This document shows, one piece after another, positions 1-10,080 of a DNA stretch of 64,000 bases. The stretch lies in contig CM050676.1 of assembly GCA_027574665.1 (NCBI GenBank), forward strand, positions 4,082,157-4,146,156, given 5' to 3'. How positions within the stretch are numbered: the first letter of the stretch is position 1; every line of letters starts with the position of its first letter. This DNA comes from Rhynochetos jubatus (taxonomy: Eukaryota; Chordata; Aves; Eurypygiformes; Rhynochetidae). The position numbers and the translations under genes are program-made. The notes under the pieces were generated by a model. That model worked only from the letters and a program-made list of their open reading frames with translations, searched no databases and had not been told where the DNA came from.

Positions 1-1139
1 ACAGACGCCAAGCAGGAAGGAAGCCCCATCCCCCAACTAGGAGAGCGGAGCATTGTCCCCATTTTTCAGGATCTGATTTCCGAGTTCACGCGACAGAGCG
101 CAGGAAACTGTTGCTCCCCACATCTGCGCGTCCTCAGGCCCTGGCTCGAAACGACTTTGGGAGCTCAAAGCCAGCTAAAATGAGAGCTGGAGCAGCCAGC
201 TGCGCTTTCCCATCTCATGGAAATGGGTTAGGAAAACCGAGCGTGGCTACAGCCTTCTCTGGCTTCGCTAATCCTCACCCACTTTGTTAGGACTGGGAAC
301 AGCTGCCTAAAGCCATGTCACAAGCCCATCGAGCGCTGATGGCAGTTTTTAAATGCCATTTTTCAAGCGGAACCTGCCTGCCCGAGGCGGCACAAAGCTT
401 TGTCGCCTGTGGTCTTCGCGGTGCCAGGAAGTGGACATCGACAGCCGTAACAGCTCAAAACTCTGAAGCAGTTAATGTTTATTTCTTAGAGTTCATTTTA
501 AGGAGGCGCTGGCCAGAAGCAGGGTTCTCTGAGCACGCGCTTCCTGCTTCTGGGCTGTAGGTTCGGGCTCGTGCTCTGCAATTCTGTGCCCTGCTGGGAT
601 ACTCTCTGGGACATGTCTTATGGGCAGTTGGAGTGATGCTGTACTGAACCAGCATCCAGGAATTAAGTTAAGCCTCTTGGACTCTAAACAAAATTCTCTG
701 CACTGAAAATCCCGTGTGTGTTCCAGAGGGTGAAATGGTCCTGAGCTGGGAAAAATCTGAGCCCAGTAGAACTGGCTGACATCATCTTGGAGTCTGACCT
801 GAAAGCTTTCTGGCACTGAGTGGCTTTGGCTCTGCACAAGCACAGAGAGGTGGGGAGGAGCTTTTCCGAGGGTCGCGTTGATTCTCAGCACGTCGCTGCC
901 AGCGGTGAGGCTGGGATTCAGGTCACCAGGCTTAGGAACCCGGTTTGGCATCGACTCCGGTGACTCCCCAGCAAGAAGGGCGTTGCCCTTATCTGGGGGC
1001 TGCGTCCCTCCAGTGCTGTGGGTCGGGGTTAAAGCTCAGCGCCAGAGCTGCTGTTGTGCAGCAGCCCTACGTTTTCGGGAGGGTAATGGCTTGGTTTGAC
1101 GCGTGGCACTGCAGTCAGCAGTTTTGTTCTTTCTTCCAG
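1..1139 (+). other. DUS3L: Last intron of a DUS3L copy that starts left of the window
   Basis: These bases are near-identical to 54925-56063, which lie inside the last intron (54526-56063) of the complete DUS3L copy. The window therefore opens inside another DUS3L gene. The intron ends with a pyrimidine-rich tract and an AG at 1138-1139. No coding exon is visible here, and the short open frames have no recognisable content. Confidence 0.8.
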
Positions 1140-1212
1140 TGAGATGCTTCTGGGACCCGTCCCTCCCAGCTTCACCTTCCTGCCTAAGCACAAGGCAAAC
1201 TCCTACAGATAG
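1140..1212 (+). CDS. DUS3L: DUS3L terminal coding exon (partial gene, 3' end only)
   Basis: Read in phase 2, this exon encodes a C-terminal tail of 24 residues beginning EMLLGPVPPSF and ending KHKANSYR, followed by TAG at 1210-1212. It matches the conserved end of vertebrate DUS3L as I recall it. The acceptor AG sits at 1138-1139 and an AATAAA follows at 1298-1303. The same exon occurs at 56064-56136 with no difference that I can see. The rest of this gene copy lies to the left, so whether it is functional cannot be judged. Confidence 0.85.
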
Positions 1213-1297
1213 GGCTGATGAGGCCCTTTCCCATGGCATCGAGGCAAGAGGAGGCGTTCGGACGGTGCGTGTGGGCAGGCGGGTTGCTCTGACATGA

Positions 1298-1303
1298 AAT
1301 AAA
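1298..1303 (+). promoter_or_regulatory. DUS3L: Poly(A) signal of DUS3L
   Basis: AATAAA lies 86 bases after the DUS3L stop codon and is followed by a T/G-rich stretch (GTTGTATGTTTTAG). It fits the end of a short 3' UTR. The duplicate is at 56222-56227. Confidence 0.7.
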
Positions 1304-2039
1304 GTTGTATGTTTTAGAAGCGCAGGTGCCTTTGTGCCCCAGCATCGGTCCCTGCCACGAGTTACTCAGCAGAGGGCTTTGCACAGCCTTGCAGCCAGAG
1401 GTGCCTCGCTGACAGAGCAAGCTGTTTAATGAGGAGCTGAGGGCCCACAGCAGGGAGGAGATAGGAGAGGGGTGGGGACTGCAGTGTGGGCAGCCACAAG
1501 GCAGGGAGGGGACAGGAAAAGAATTGAAAAAGAAAAGTAAAGAAAAGATATCACTGCACCAGCCAGAAAGTGCCAGGCAACCATCTCTTTTTATTGCCCA
1601 TTTCCCAGCACAGCTCCACAACCTGGGGCCAACGCAGCCACCGGTGCCTTGTGGAATGGTCCTCACCTTCCCGGCTCTGGCTTGCCGAAGGTGCAGGGTG
1701 AGGTCCCCGTCGGGGCAGTCCCCCAGTGCCGGGCATCGGTGGGGATAAGCCCTTTTCTTATGCCACTCCCAGTGACACCGCTGGGGTGGTGGGAGCCGCT
1801 CTGGACCCTGGGCAGGTGCAGCCCCGTCGGTGTCAGCACGGCACGGAGCAGCTCCCGCTGCTGCTCAGCCTCTCGCCTGCACGCTGACCCGCCCCGAGCA
1901 CTGTCCTTGCCCCAAAACTCCCGTCCCCTGGAGCAGCTGCACCATCAGTACCCACAGCCCTCGGGCCACAGAGAGAGATTCTGCTGCTGCAGAGGAGGAG
2001 GAGACGAGAAGGAAGGAAAAGCCCAAAGTTCCAGCATGT
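1304..2039. other. DUS3L-PRR22 spacer, no gene recognised
   Basis: GC-rich spacer between the DUS3L poly(A) signal and a CR1 fragment. Open frames on both strands look like compositional shadows. Part of it (about 1490-1650) is clearly related to 23150-23300 and 44312-44462, which hold a diverged form of the same spacer upstream of PRR22 copies C and E. It recurs almost unchanged at 56228-56963. Confidence 0.5.
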
Positions 2040-2500
2040 TCTTAAGGGGGTTGCCCAAACTGACTCCTCTTCAGCCTGCAGCCACCCAGCACCCCCAGAT
2101 CCCTTTCTGCAGGGCTGCTCTCCAGCCCCTCCTCCATCAGTTTAGACATCACTTTGTGCCCGGCCTTACTCTCTCCCGGCTGCAGGAGCAGCACTGGGAC
2201 CAGTTCCATTGCCTGCCATTGGTCCTTGCCCAATCCTCTGCCGAGCTGCACAGACAAGCTCCATGGCTCTGCAAGGCCTCTTGTCCCTCAAGAGAGTCAA
2301 CAGCACCTCCGCCCCTTTGCTGTCCTCGGCAACCTTGCCCATGGGGCATCAACTACTGCATCTGGACCATAGAACAAACACGGAGCAGCACTGAGCCTAG
2401 GACTGAACCCTGAGGAACACCGCTGCTGAACAGTTGCCAGTCAGATGGAGCCACTGTTGGTACAACACTTTGTGATGTAGTGAACCTCTGCCTGCATCTC
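2040..2500 (-). mobile_element. CR1 LINE fragment (antisense)
   Basis: The minus strand encodes broken pieces of a CR1 reverse transcriptase. GVPQGSVLG, the hallmark RT motif, is read around 2390-2422, and an ESSPAERDLGVL-type segment at about 2080-2150 corresponds to the sequence downstream of the RT core. Frames are broken and both ends are missing, so this is an old 5'- and 3'-truncated insertion. The same fragment sits upstream of PRR22 copy F at 56964-57424 but is absent upstream of copies C and E, so it marks one of the two spacer types. Confidence 0.7.
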
Positions 2501-2671
2501 CTGTGACCCTCCATGCCAGCACTGCAGGCCCGGGACTCGTTCCACCAAGGCCCACCAATGCCAAGCTTATCCCAGCGCCGGGAAAAGACCAAGGCTTGCC
2601 CCCGCAGCCCTGAGAGCCGCCTGGAGGGGCCGGGGGCACCCCAGTCCCCCTTAACCCTTTCCCTGCCCGGA

Positions 2672-2700
2672 GGGGCGGGGCAGGTTCCTGGGGCGGGGTG
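2672..2700 (+). promoter_or_regulatory. PRR22: GC boxes upstream of PRR22 copy A
   Basis: Two GGGGCGGGG elements (Sp/KLF type) lie 80-110 bases before the PRR22 start codon, and there is no TATA box. A TTAGCAACC element just before the ATG matches one half of an RFX X-box. Equivalent boxes precede every copy: 17705-17735 (B, reverse), 23841-23868 (C), 38866-38896 (D, reverse), 45003-45030 (E) and 57597-57623 (F). The promoter role is inferred from position. Confidence 0.5.
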
Positions 2701-2782
2701 GAACACGGGGAGCCCCCGCATTGTGACCTGGGACACCCCAGAGACTCCTTAGCAACCGCCAGCCACACAGCCAGAAGGCACC

Positions 2783-5493
2783 ATGGCGTGGCCACCGCGG
2801 CAGCACCCACCCCGCCGCTCCCGCGCACCCCCTGCGCCCCAGCTCCAGCCCACTTTTCTGCTCCCGGACACCTTCTACCCCCCAGGTAGGCACCGACGCC
2901 GACCCCTGCAGCCCGGGGATGCTCTCAGGGGCCAGAGCAGAGCTGAGCCCTGGCCGTCACTCCTGTCTCTCTTCCAGGCTCAGCCAACCTGTGCCCAGTG
3001 CCCGGGCAGTGGCAGCCCTTCCCCACAGCCTGGGCACCCGCCGCGGGGATGGCACCCCAAGTCCCCCGGGCATCACCAGCAGGTATGGCAGCCCTGTCCG
3101 CTCTGGCACCCGGACCCCCGCACACACTGACCATCCCACACCCCCGGGAACCCCAGCATCCCCTGCACCCCCGGCCCCTGGCACATATGGCACTGGGGTG
3201 CAGCAAGCCCGGGCGAGTGTCCGTGCCCTCGCCGGGGTGATGCCTGCCCACTACATCCAATTCCCAGGGGATTTCCCAAACACTTGGGGCCACATCTCCC
3301 GTTCCACCTCAGGGAAGCCAGCCCCCTCCCCAGTTAACAACCCCTGCCCACCCCGCGGGGAGCGCCCCGGCCACCATCTGCCCACGTGCCAGGCGCAGAG
3401 CTGTTTGGCGTCAGCCACCGGGGCCGGCTCAGCGGGTGCACCTGGAGGTTGCCCCTGGCCCAGCACGGCTCCCTCTCACCCTCCCAGGTCTGCAGAGGGC
3501 TCCATGCGGCTGCCTCTTCGACCACCACCTCCTCCACGTGCCAGGGACGGGCACCGTCCACCTGCCATCGGCCTCCGCCACGCTGGGCCACGCTCCCGCT
3601 CCTCTGCCGGCTGCTGCCCTGTGGGTCCCTGGGGGCTACGAGACACCCCTGGCCTGGGCAGTCCCGGTGACCCCCCACGGCCAACCGCAACCCCTGGCCC
3701 CCCCAAACCATCAGGCCAGAGCGGTGGCCCCGACTCTGCTGCGGCCAACGTCCAGCCCCGGCTCCCAGCACATCAAGGGGCCGGCGGCACAAGTCAACAT
3801 CTCCGGCCGGGCCACCGCCACAGGGGCAGCCCCGGGCAGCACCATCCGCCCGGGCAGAGACATCCCCCCCAGCCCCGTTGCTGCCCGGGACAACCACGGC
3901 CTTGGGGACCTCGAAGTCACCGAAGAGCAGCTCCTCGAAGAGGCCCTAAGGCTCTTTGGTTGCTCCCGGGATGTGCTGGGGGTCAGCGAGGGGGGGCCCA
4001 GCAGTGTCCCTGTGGCCGGGGACAATGGTGACAGCGGCAGAGATGGGACAGCGGTGACAACAGCGCCCCCGGTGTTGCTGTCATCAAGCCACGGCTCCCA
4101 GCACACGGAGGGGCAGTTGAACATCACCAGCGTGGCCACCGCTGTGGGGGCACCCCCAGGCAGCACCATCCCCCCGGAGAGAGACACCCCCTCCAGCCCC
4201 ATCGCTGCCCGGGACAACCAAGGCCTTGGGGACCTTGATGTCACCAACGAGGAGCTCCTCGAAGAGGCCCTAAGGCTCTTTGGTTGCTCCCGGGATGTGC
4301 TGGGAGCCAGCCGGGATGGTCCTGGCCCTGTTCCTACGGCTGGGGACACTGGGGACAGCTCCAGAGAGGGGAAAGCGGTGGCCCCAGGCCCCCAGGAGTT
4401 GCCATCTTCCAGCCATGGCTCCCAGATCATCGAGGGACAGTGCAACGTCTCTGGCACGGCCACTGCCATAGGGGCACCCCAGCGGAGCAACACCCCCCTG
4501 AGCAGAGACATCTCCCCCAGCCCCATCGCTGCCCGGGACAACCAAGGCCTTGGGGACCTCAGTGTGGCCGACGAGGAGCTCCTCGAAGAGGCCCTAAGGC
4601 TGACGGGTTGCTCCCGGGATGTGCTGGGGGTCAGGGAGGGGGGTCCCAGGAGTGTCCCTGTGCCTGGGCACCCTGCTGACACTGGCGGGGAGGGGAGAGT
4701 GGTGACCCCAGCGCCCCCGATGTTGCCCTCCTCCACCCACGGCTCCCAGCACATCGAGGGGCAGTTGAACATCGCTGGCACGGCCACCACCACGGGAGCA
4801 CCCCTGGGCAGCAACATCCCCCCGGGCAGCAGCATCTCCTGCAGCCCCTGTGCTACCCCGGAAAACCTGGGACTGTGGGACCTGGCAGATGACCTGGAAG
4901 TTTCCAGGGAGGAGCTGCATGAGGACACCCTAAAGCTCATCGCTTCTGCCCTGGAAATCGAGGGGGTCAGCCAGGATGGAGCCAGCAACATCGCCCCGGG
5001 CCATGGCATCCCCTCCCATTCCGCTGATGCCCCCCACAGCCAAGAGCCTTGTGACCCGGCCGGAAACCTCGACCTGCCCGGGGAGGTGCCTCTGGAAGAG
5101 GCACTAAGGCTCTTTGGCTGCTCCCTGGACACCGTGGGGGGCAGCCAGGACGGTCCCGGCAGCGACCCCATCTCTGGGGATCCGGGTGACACCGGCACAG
5201 GGGTCCCCGACAGCGACTTCGACTCGCTCTCGCTGACGGATGAGCTGCTCACCCTCGCCGCCCGCATCCTCGAGACCCCCGACGCCATCCTCAGCAACGA
5301 GGAATCCATCTTCTCCATGGAGCTGCTGGAGCCGTGGGAAGATGAGGCGATGGACCCGGCACCGTCCCCTCTGGCCATGGCAGAGGAGCGGGGGAAGAAG
5401 CGGGGGCAGGAGCCGCGGGGGAGCACCTTGGACGAGCCCCCCAGCAAGCGCAGGGCTCTGGCCGGCAGCACGGGGCTGGCAGGGGGGCAGTAG
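2783..5493 (+). CDS. PRR22: PRR22 copy A, proline-rich protein 22
   Basis: Three-exon model: 2783-2885, 2978-3082 and 3488-5493, with GT-AG introns, all in phase 1, giving 737 residues. Exon 1 encodes MAWPPRQ and a proline-rich segment. Exon 3 opens with GLQRAPCGCLFD, matching the conserved cysteine motif of mammalian PRR22. Its 3' half carries repeated LLEEALRLFGC elements, and the C-terminus has an acidic LSLTDELLTLA region and a basic PPSKRR cluster. Mammalian PRR22 is roughly 400 residues with one such element, so this protein is greatly expanded. Its molecular function is unknown. ATTAAA at 5592-5597 is the likely poly(A) signal. DUS3L follows in the same direction. Copy A differs from the other copies in exon 1 (QHPP rather than QLPP) and near the end (ARILET, SPLAMAEE). 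Confidence 0.8.
3760..5140 (+). repeat. PRR22: Tandem coding modules in PRR22 exon 3
   Basis: The GGCTCCCAG landmark recurs at 3760, 4093, 4417 and 4741, giving periods of 333, 324 and 324 bases (108-111 residues). Each module reads as HGSQ..EGQ.N, then a GAP.GS segment, then a proline-serine stretch, ARDN.GLGDL, and an amphipathic EELLEEALRL(F/T)GCSRDVLG helix. The fourth module is more diverged (HEDTLKLIASA), and a fifth helix (PLEEALRLFGCSLDTVG) follows near 5090-5140 without the full module. The same array is present in all six copies. Confidence 0.85.
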
Positions 5494-5597
5494 GCCCACG
5501 GCGGGGCTGGGATGGACCTGGGGGCAGCGGGGGTGGGGAGGAGGGGGGTGTTAGTGTGCAGTTAAAGTGTCTCTTTCCTTCCTTGTTTCCCATTAAA

Positions 5598-6872
5598 AGA
5601 CTTTCCTCCAGAACCTCTCCGTGCCTCTGGGGTGTGGGGGGAGGGGGCACCGGGAAACGGCACCCAAGAGCTGCCAAAGCCCCGCTGAGCCCCAGGTCGA
5701 GCCGGGGAGCCCCGAAGGGCACCGAGCCGTCCCCGGGGACGAGTCACCGCCAGCAGGGTGGGAATGGCGGGGATCGGGGGGATTCCCCCGTCCCTTCCCC
5801 ATGGGAGCAGCCCTTTGGCAGGGAGCCAGCACAGGGGGGTCCCTGCAGGACTCACGGACACGGCCCCACGCTGAAAGAAAGGTCTCTGGTGCCTCAAGAG
5901 TCAGAGACTCAGAGAGTTTTTGGCTGCAGAGGTTCTGCTACAAGATTCTTGCTTGCGGCCCACGCACCCCAGGCGCAGACTCCGAGGATCACCCACGAGG
6001 CGCCCGCTGTCCCCGTCACGCAGGGACTAGGGCCCAGGGAAGAGGCGGGAAGGAGTGTCCCACGTGCGTGGGGAGGACACGGCAAGTAGAGTGCAGGGAG
6101 CAGGGCTCAGGGTGTGCCGTCTCACACCAGACATCCAACCTTCGACACCTCAGCTTGGTTTGGAGTCTGAACTTGGACTCCCAGAGCCAAGGCAAGGACA
6201 GACTTTGTACTCCAGCCACTTGCACGAGCACCAGCCCTCGCTCGCTGCGGTAGCAGGACAGCCTCGGTACTGCAACCGTCGGCAACGTGTGGCAGCACCT
6301 CACATCTGGAGGTAGTTTGGGGTCGGCCACAGGCCATGCCAGAGGACAACCCCCGTCCCCAGAGACCAGGTGGCCTTGTCTCACGGCTCCTCCATCCACC
6401 CTTTCTCTGCAAAAAACCCACCCCCGGGGCCCTGCATCCCTGCACAAAGCTCCATCCCCTCCAGCTGCCAGCTGCCGAGAGGCAGAAGAGCCACCCACCC
6501 TCCCCAGGCTCAGGGAACCCCTCCCACGTCAGCAGACAAAGACCCCCAGGTGGTTTGTCCCGCTCCCTCCAGCCAGGCCCAGCCCTGCTCCAGCCAGAGC
6601 CCGGCGGGGACAGCAGCTGGGGTTACCCCCTCTTCACCCCGGCTCCCTCCCAGGACGCCAGCCAGGAGGTGCCCCAAAACACAGAGGCCCTCCAGAGCCA
6701 CAGCAAGGGATGTCGCCTCTCCCGGCTGCCAGGACCGCACACCAGCCGCCTCTCCCCGCTCGGGGAGCCCCAACACGGGGGCAGCCCCCACCCTGCCCCG
6801 CGCTCGGCCGCTGCCCGGGGCCTCGGGCCACCCCAGCCAGCGCCAAGGGCTCAGGGCCTCCCTCTGTGCTGA
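5598..6872. other. PRR22-DUS3L spacer and DUS3L upstream region
   Basis: About 1.3 kb of GC-rich DNA between the PRR22 poly(A) signal and the GGACAC repeat. No gene is recognised. Long open frames here (for example 5621-6253 and 6287-7486) are proline-, arginine- and serine-rich, differ in composition from both neighbours and have no recognised domain. Parallel segments are 26767-28041, 47929-49203 and 60540-61814. Confidence 0.5.
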
Positions 6873-6932
6873 GGACACGGACACGGACACGGACACGGAC
6901 ACGGACACGGACACGGACACGGACACGGACAC
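6873..6932 (+). repeat. (GGACAC)10 hexamer repeat upstream of DUS3L copy 1
   Basis: Ten perfect GGACAC units about 115 bases before the DUS3L start codon. The unit count differs in each copy: 10 here, 8 at 28042-28089, 7 at 49204-49245 and 5 at 61815-61844. Frames through it read as Asp-Thr or Arg-Thr dipeptides, which is a composition effect. Confidence 0.95.
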
Positions 6933-7047
6933 GGAGCAGCGGCCGGCCCCCAGTTCCGGCCCGCAGAGCGGAAGCTGTCGCCGTCCAGCCTCGCTCCCCC
7001 GTCCCGTGGTGCCGGGCCGCCGGTGCGTCATCAGCGCGCGCGGCAGC

Positions 7048-8418
7048 ATGGCGGCAGCGCCCGTGGCGGCGGGGGTGGCGCCGGTCCGAGCGCGGTGAGT
7101 GCGGCCCCAGGGCTGCTCCGCTCCCGGCCCTGCCGCTCCGTAGCCCCCGGTACGTGCCCGGCCCCGCCAGAGCCCCACCGGTCCGCGCCTGGCGCCTCTA
7201 TCCCCTCCGCACGTGCCCGGCCTCCGCCCCGCCCCCCCCCTCCCCGCAGCAGACCCCTCTCCCCCATCCCCCCGGGAACCCCGCTCCCCGCCGGGTGCGG
7301 GCGGCACACGGGCGCTCTGGCTCCGCAGGTCCCTGGCCTCCAAGGAGCAGTTCCATGCCTCCCTGCGGGCCAGGGCCGAGCCCGGTGGCCAGGCGGGTGG
7401 CGAGGAGGAGGAGGAGGAGGAGGAGGAGGAGGAGGAGGAGGAGGAGGTGGGCAGCTGCCCGAGCGAGCCCCCCGCCAAACGGGTGAGGTCGGAGGAGTCT
7501 GGGCAGGATGGGGAAAGCCAAGAGGATGCTGGAGCGGAGAAGCTGGAGAAGGAGCCGTGGGAGCGCAAGCGGGCCCGGGGGCAGAACAAGAGGCGGCCAT
7601 GCATGAAACCTGGCCCCTATGAGCAGCGCAGGCTGTGCCCGTGGGTAACGCAGGTAGGGTGTAGGGCCCCTGCTCCGCGCTGGGGCGGGGAGTTTGGGAC
7701 CCTGGTGGGCTCTTCCTGCTCAAGGGCTGCCTTCAGTACCGGGCAGGCAGGCGGAGGGCAGAGGTTTTAACCTCCTCTTTATTGTTTGCAGGGACGTGCA
7801 GAAAAGCGCGGCTTTGGCCCACGGTGCCGCTTCCTTCATGACGTCGCCGAGTACATGGCTGCGAAGCCGGCGGACCTGGGGCGTAGCTGCGTGCTCTTGG
7901 AAACCTTTGGCAAGTGCATTTACGGCGTCACCTGCCGCTTTGGCCAGGCTCACCTCGGGGCTGGCCACCAGAACCTCGTCAGCATGGCCTTGGCCAGGCA
8001 GTGGGAGGGGAAGGAGGTGGTGAGGAACAGTCTCTCCAAGGACCTCCAGCACCAGCTGCGCAAGAGGAAGTTCAGCTTCAGGAAGGCTGACGAGTACCTC
8101 CGTGGTCTGGCCAAGGCCCACGGTCATGGTGGGAAGGGAGGCCAAGCCACAGGGTGCCCTAGAGGGGAGCAAGAGGTGTCCAACTGTGCCACACGCCGGG
8201 AGGGCCTGGGAGACGGCCCCGAATGTCCTGTGCTAGCGGGGCAGGGAGAAGATCCCAGAGCAGGTGCCTTGCAGAGTCCCGGCCCCACGGGTGGCGAGGA
8301 GGCTCCCTCCCTCCCAACAGTGGGCCCGGTGACAGATGAAGATACTGTGAAGCTGCGGTGGTGTGAGAAGAAGAAGGTGAGCAGTGAGGGTTTGGCCGAG
8401 GGCTGCCGTCTGTCGTGA
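7048..8418 (+). pseudogene. DUS3L: DUS3L copy 1, truncated after exon 3 by a provirus
   Basis: Exons 7048-7094, 7329-7653 and 7792-8376 encode the N-terminal part of DUS3L: MAAAPVAAG, the ASKEQFH segment, a 15-Glu tract (7402-7446), a basic ARGQNKRRP linker and the CCCH zinc-finger region. The second finger is intact (C-x8-C-x5-C-x4-H). The first lacks its second cysteine: EKRGFGPRC stands where copies 3 and 4 have EMCSFGPRC. Exon 4 onwards, with the whole flavin-dependent synthase domain, is absent because intron 3 is joined to an LTR at about 8571. If the exon 3 donor is not used, translation would add VSSEGLAEGCRLS and stop at 8416-8418. This could make a short zinc-finger protein, but it cannot be a tRNA-dihydrouridine synthase. 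Confidence 0.8.
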
Positions 8419-8570
8419 GCTTGTCAAGTGGGTGAGATTGTGCTTGGGGAGAGGGAAGAGACCCCCGCGGGGCGAGAGGCAGGCAGGGGACAGAGCGGCC
8501 TGGGGACGCACGTGTTACTGTCAGGAGGGGAAGGGTGCAGGGAGGTGACCTCTTGGGGCCACGGTGTTGT

Positions 8571-8656
8571 CCTGAGGTGGTGGCCCAACCCTGAGTTGTG
8601 ATTTAATAAATGGCATACCTAGAGCAACCCGCTTGTGTGGGGAAAAATCTTTAACA
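8571..8656 (+). repeat. 5' LTR remnant with poly(A) signal
   Basis: These 86 bases match the end of the 3' LTR (14520-14605) with 3 differences and end in TTTAACA. AATAAA lies at 8605-8610. The upstream part of the LTR, including its promoter, is missing. The left limit is the join to DUS3L intron 3. Confidence 0.85.
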
Positions 8657-8661
8657 GAAGT

Positions 8662-8679
8662 TGGCAGCCCAGATGGGAC
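8662..8679 (+). other. Primer binding site, tRNA-Arg type
   Basis: TGGCAGCCCAGATGGGAC begins five bases after the LTR end. From memory of vertebrate tRNAs, it is complementary to the 3' end of tRNA-Arg(CCT) with one mismatch. The position and the leading TGG are as expected for a retroviral primer site. The duplicate is at 29823-29840. Confidence 0.6.
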
Positions 8680-8863
8680 TGTAGGACAGAAGAGAGAGGA
8701 AATTCAGAGATCCTTCTGGATAACCCGTTACCAACGCTCAAAAATTGCGGGCAGTAAACAGGAGCAGGTGGGTCCCGAGTACTTGGGCACGGGTAAATTC
8801 AGAACAGTTACTGAGAAGCTCCTGTGTTTAAAATTGCTGAAAAAGCTATAGCTGGTTGAGAGA

Positions 8864-10080
8864 ATGGGAACGACACCCAGCACTGAACGGGGGACGCCCC
8901 TTGCTGAGGTTTTAGAGAACTGGAAAAAGGTAACCCTGGCACAGAATTGACAGAAGAGGAGACTGATTACATTGTGCCGGGAGCAATGGCCATTCCTAAC
9001 AAGGACGAGAGGAGGAGGATCGATAGACGTATGGCCTCCTAAAGGATCCTTTAAGCCTCATAAGTTGAAGTTCCTGAGAATTCTCCTCGAGGATCCAGGG
9101 CGTCAGGATATTGATTATTGGTATATTTGGTGTAATTGGGCCCAACAAAGGAGAAAGTCTTTAATTGGAAATGATAGTGGAGAACGATTAGTTCCACCCG
9201 CTCCAAAAGCTGGGGAACTTGAATCGTCCTCAGGAGGGGTTGGCATGTACCCACCGCGTGGGACTACATCCCAAACCCTAGGGCAGGACCTGGAGGTCCG
9301 CCAGAGGTTCCCACTGTCACTGCCGTGGTAAGACATGAGCCTTGGAAACAAGGGGATTTGGTAGCCTGGCAGGCTAAAATGCCAAGACTACGGGATGGCG
9401 CAGAAAAATGCGCCCAGTTCTTACCTGGCATTATAACTGATTATACACCCAATTGGAATGATATGAGAACCCTTCTCCGTGAATTGTTTCGTCCGGAGGA
9501 TTGAGAAAAAATCCTGCCAAAAGAGAGAGAGATTGCCCAAAGGGGGCAAGCCCAGGGACTGGTCCCCTGGCCCGACAATAACCCTGAATGGGACATAGCC
9601 ACTGCTGGTGGAATGACAGCTTATCGAACCGCTATCCAGCAAGTAGTGGAAGCGGTCTGACAAGCTGGAGAACGGGTCACTGATTGGACAAAAGTGCTGG
9701 ACTGCAGACAAAAACCTGATAAACATCCCTGTGATTACTGGGGACGTCTAAAAGCTACCTTACTCGAATACGGAGGTATGACCCGAGAAAAGGACCAGTA
9801 GCTCTGAGTGTATTTGTAGGTCAATCTGCCCCAGATATCAGTAAATATTTCAAAAAATATGCCTGGATGGCAAGGAGAAACTTTGGCTGAAATCTTGAGT
9901 ATTGCTACGTTTGTGTGCGACGGACGGAGTGAGGGGAGAGAGAGAGAAATCACTCTGTTAGCTGCAGCGATTACTCAGGGTTATAGCCAACAAAGAGGGC
10001 GGGGTTTTCCCCGGCGAGGGGGCAGAGAGGAAGGGGTTTTTCCTCTTCAACTTCTTACCCTACTGCCCGTGGTTTTATTG
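8864..10080 (+). pseudogene. gag remnant of the provirus
   Basis: Starts at an ATG at 8864 followed by a gammaretrovirus-like matrix region, continued in the open segment 8972-9331, then a capsid-like stretch from about 9330 to 9960. At least five in-frame stops or frame changes break it. A cysteine-poor region near 10060-10110 sits where the nucleocapsid zinc knuckle would be. Assigned by position and general resemblance. No functional product is possible. Confidence 0.65.

Noticed and set aside
2919-4031. 370- to 445-codon plus-strand frames overlapping PRR22 introns and exon 3 in another frame
   Set aside because: They run through introns and are rich in Pro, Arg and Gly. The phase-consistent PRR22 model explains the region.
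3711-5471. Open frame of 586 codons antisense to PRR22, present in all six copies
   Set aside because: It mirrors the low stop content of GC-rich repetitive PRR22 coding sequence. Its product is serine-rich with no domain, and the sense frame has the family motifs and splice borders.
6873-6932. Possible CRISPR-like or coding dipeptide repeat (GGACAC)n
   Set aside because: A simple hexamer without spacers in vertebrate DNA, so it is a microsatellite.
6287-7486. Long Pro/Arg-rich frames upstream of and across DUS3L exon 1
   Set aside because: They pass through the hexamer repeat, the promoter and an intron in a frame different from DUS3L. No family resemblance and composition-driven.
7213-7770. 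Frame with a poly-Glu tract as an independent acidic protein
   Set aside because: The tract belongs to DUS3L exon 2. The longer frame reads through introns 1 and 2.
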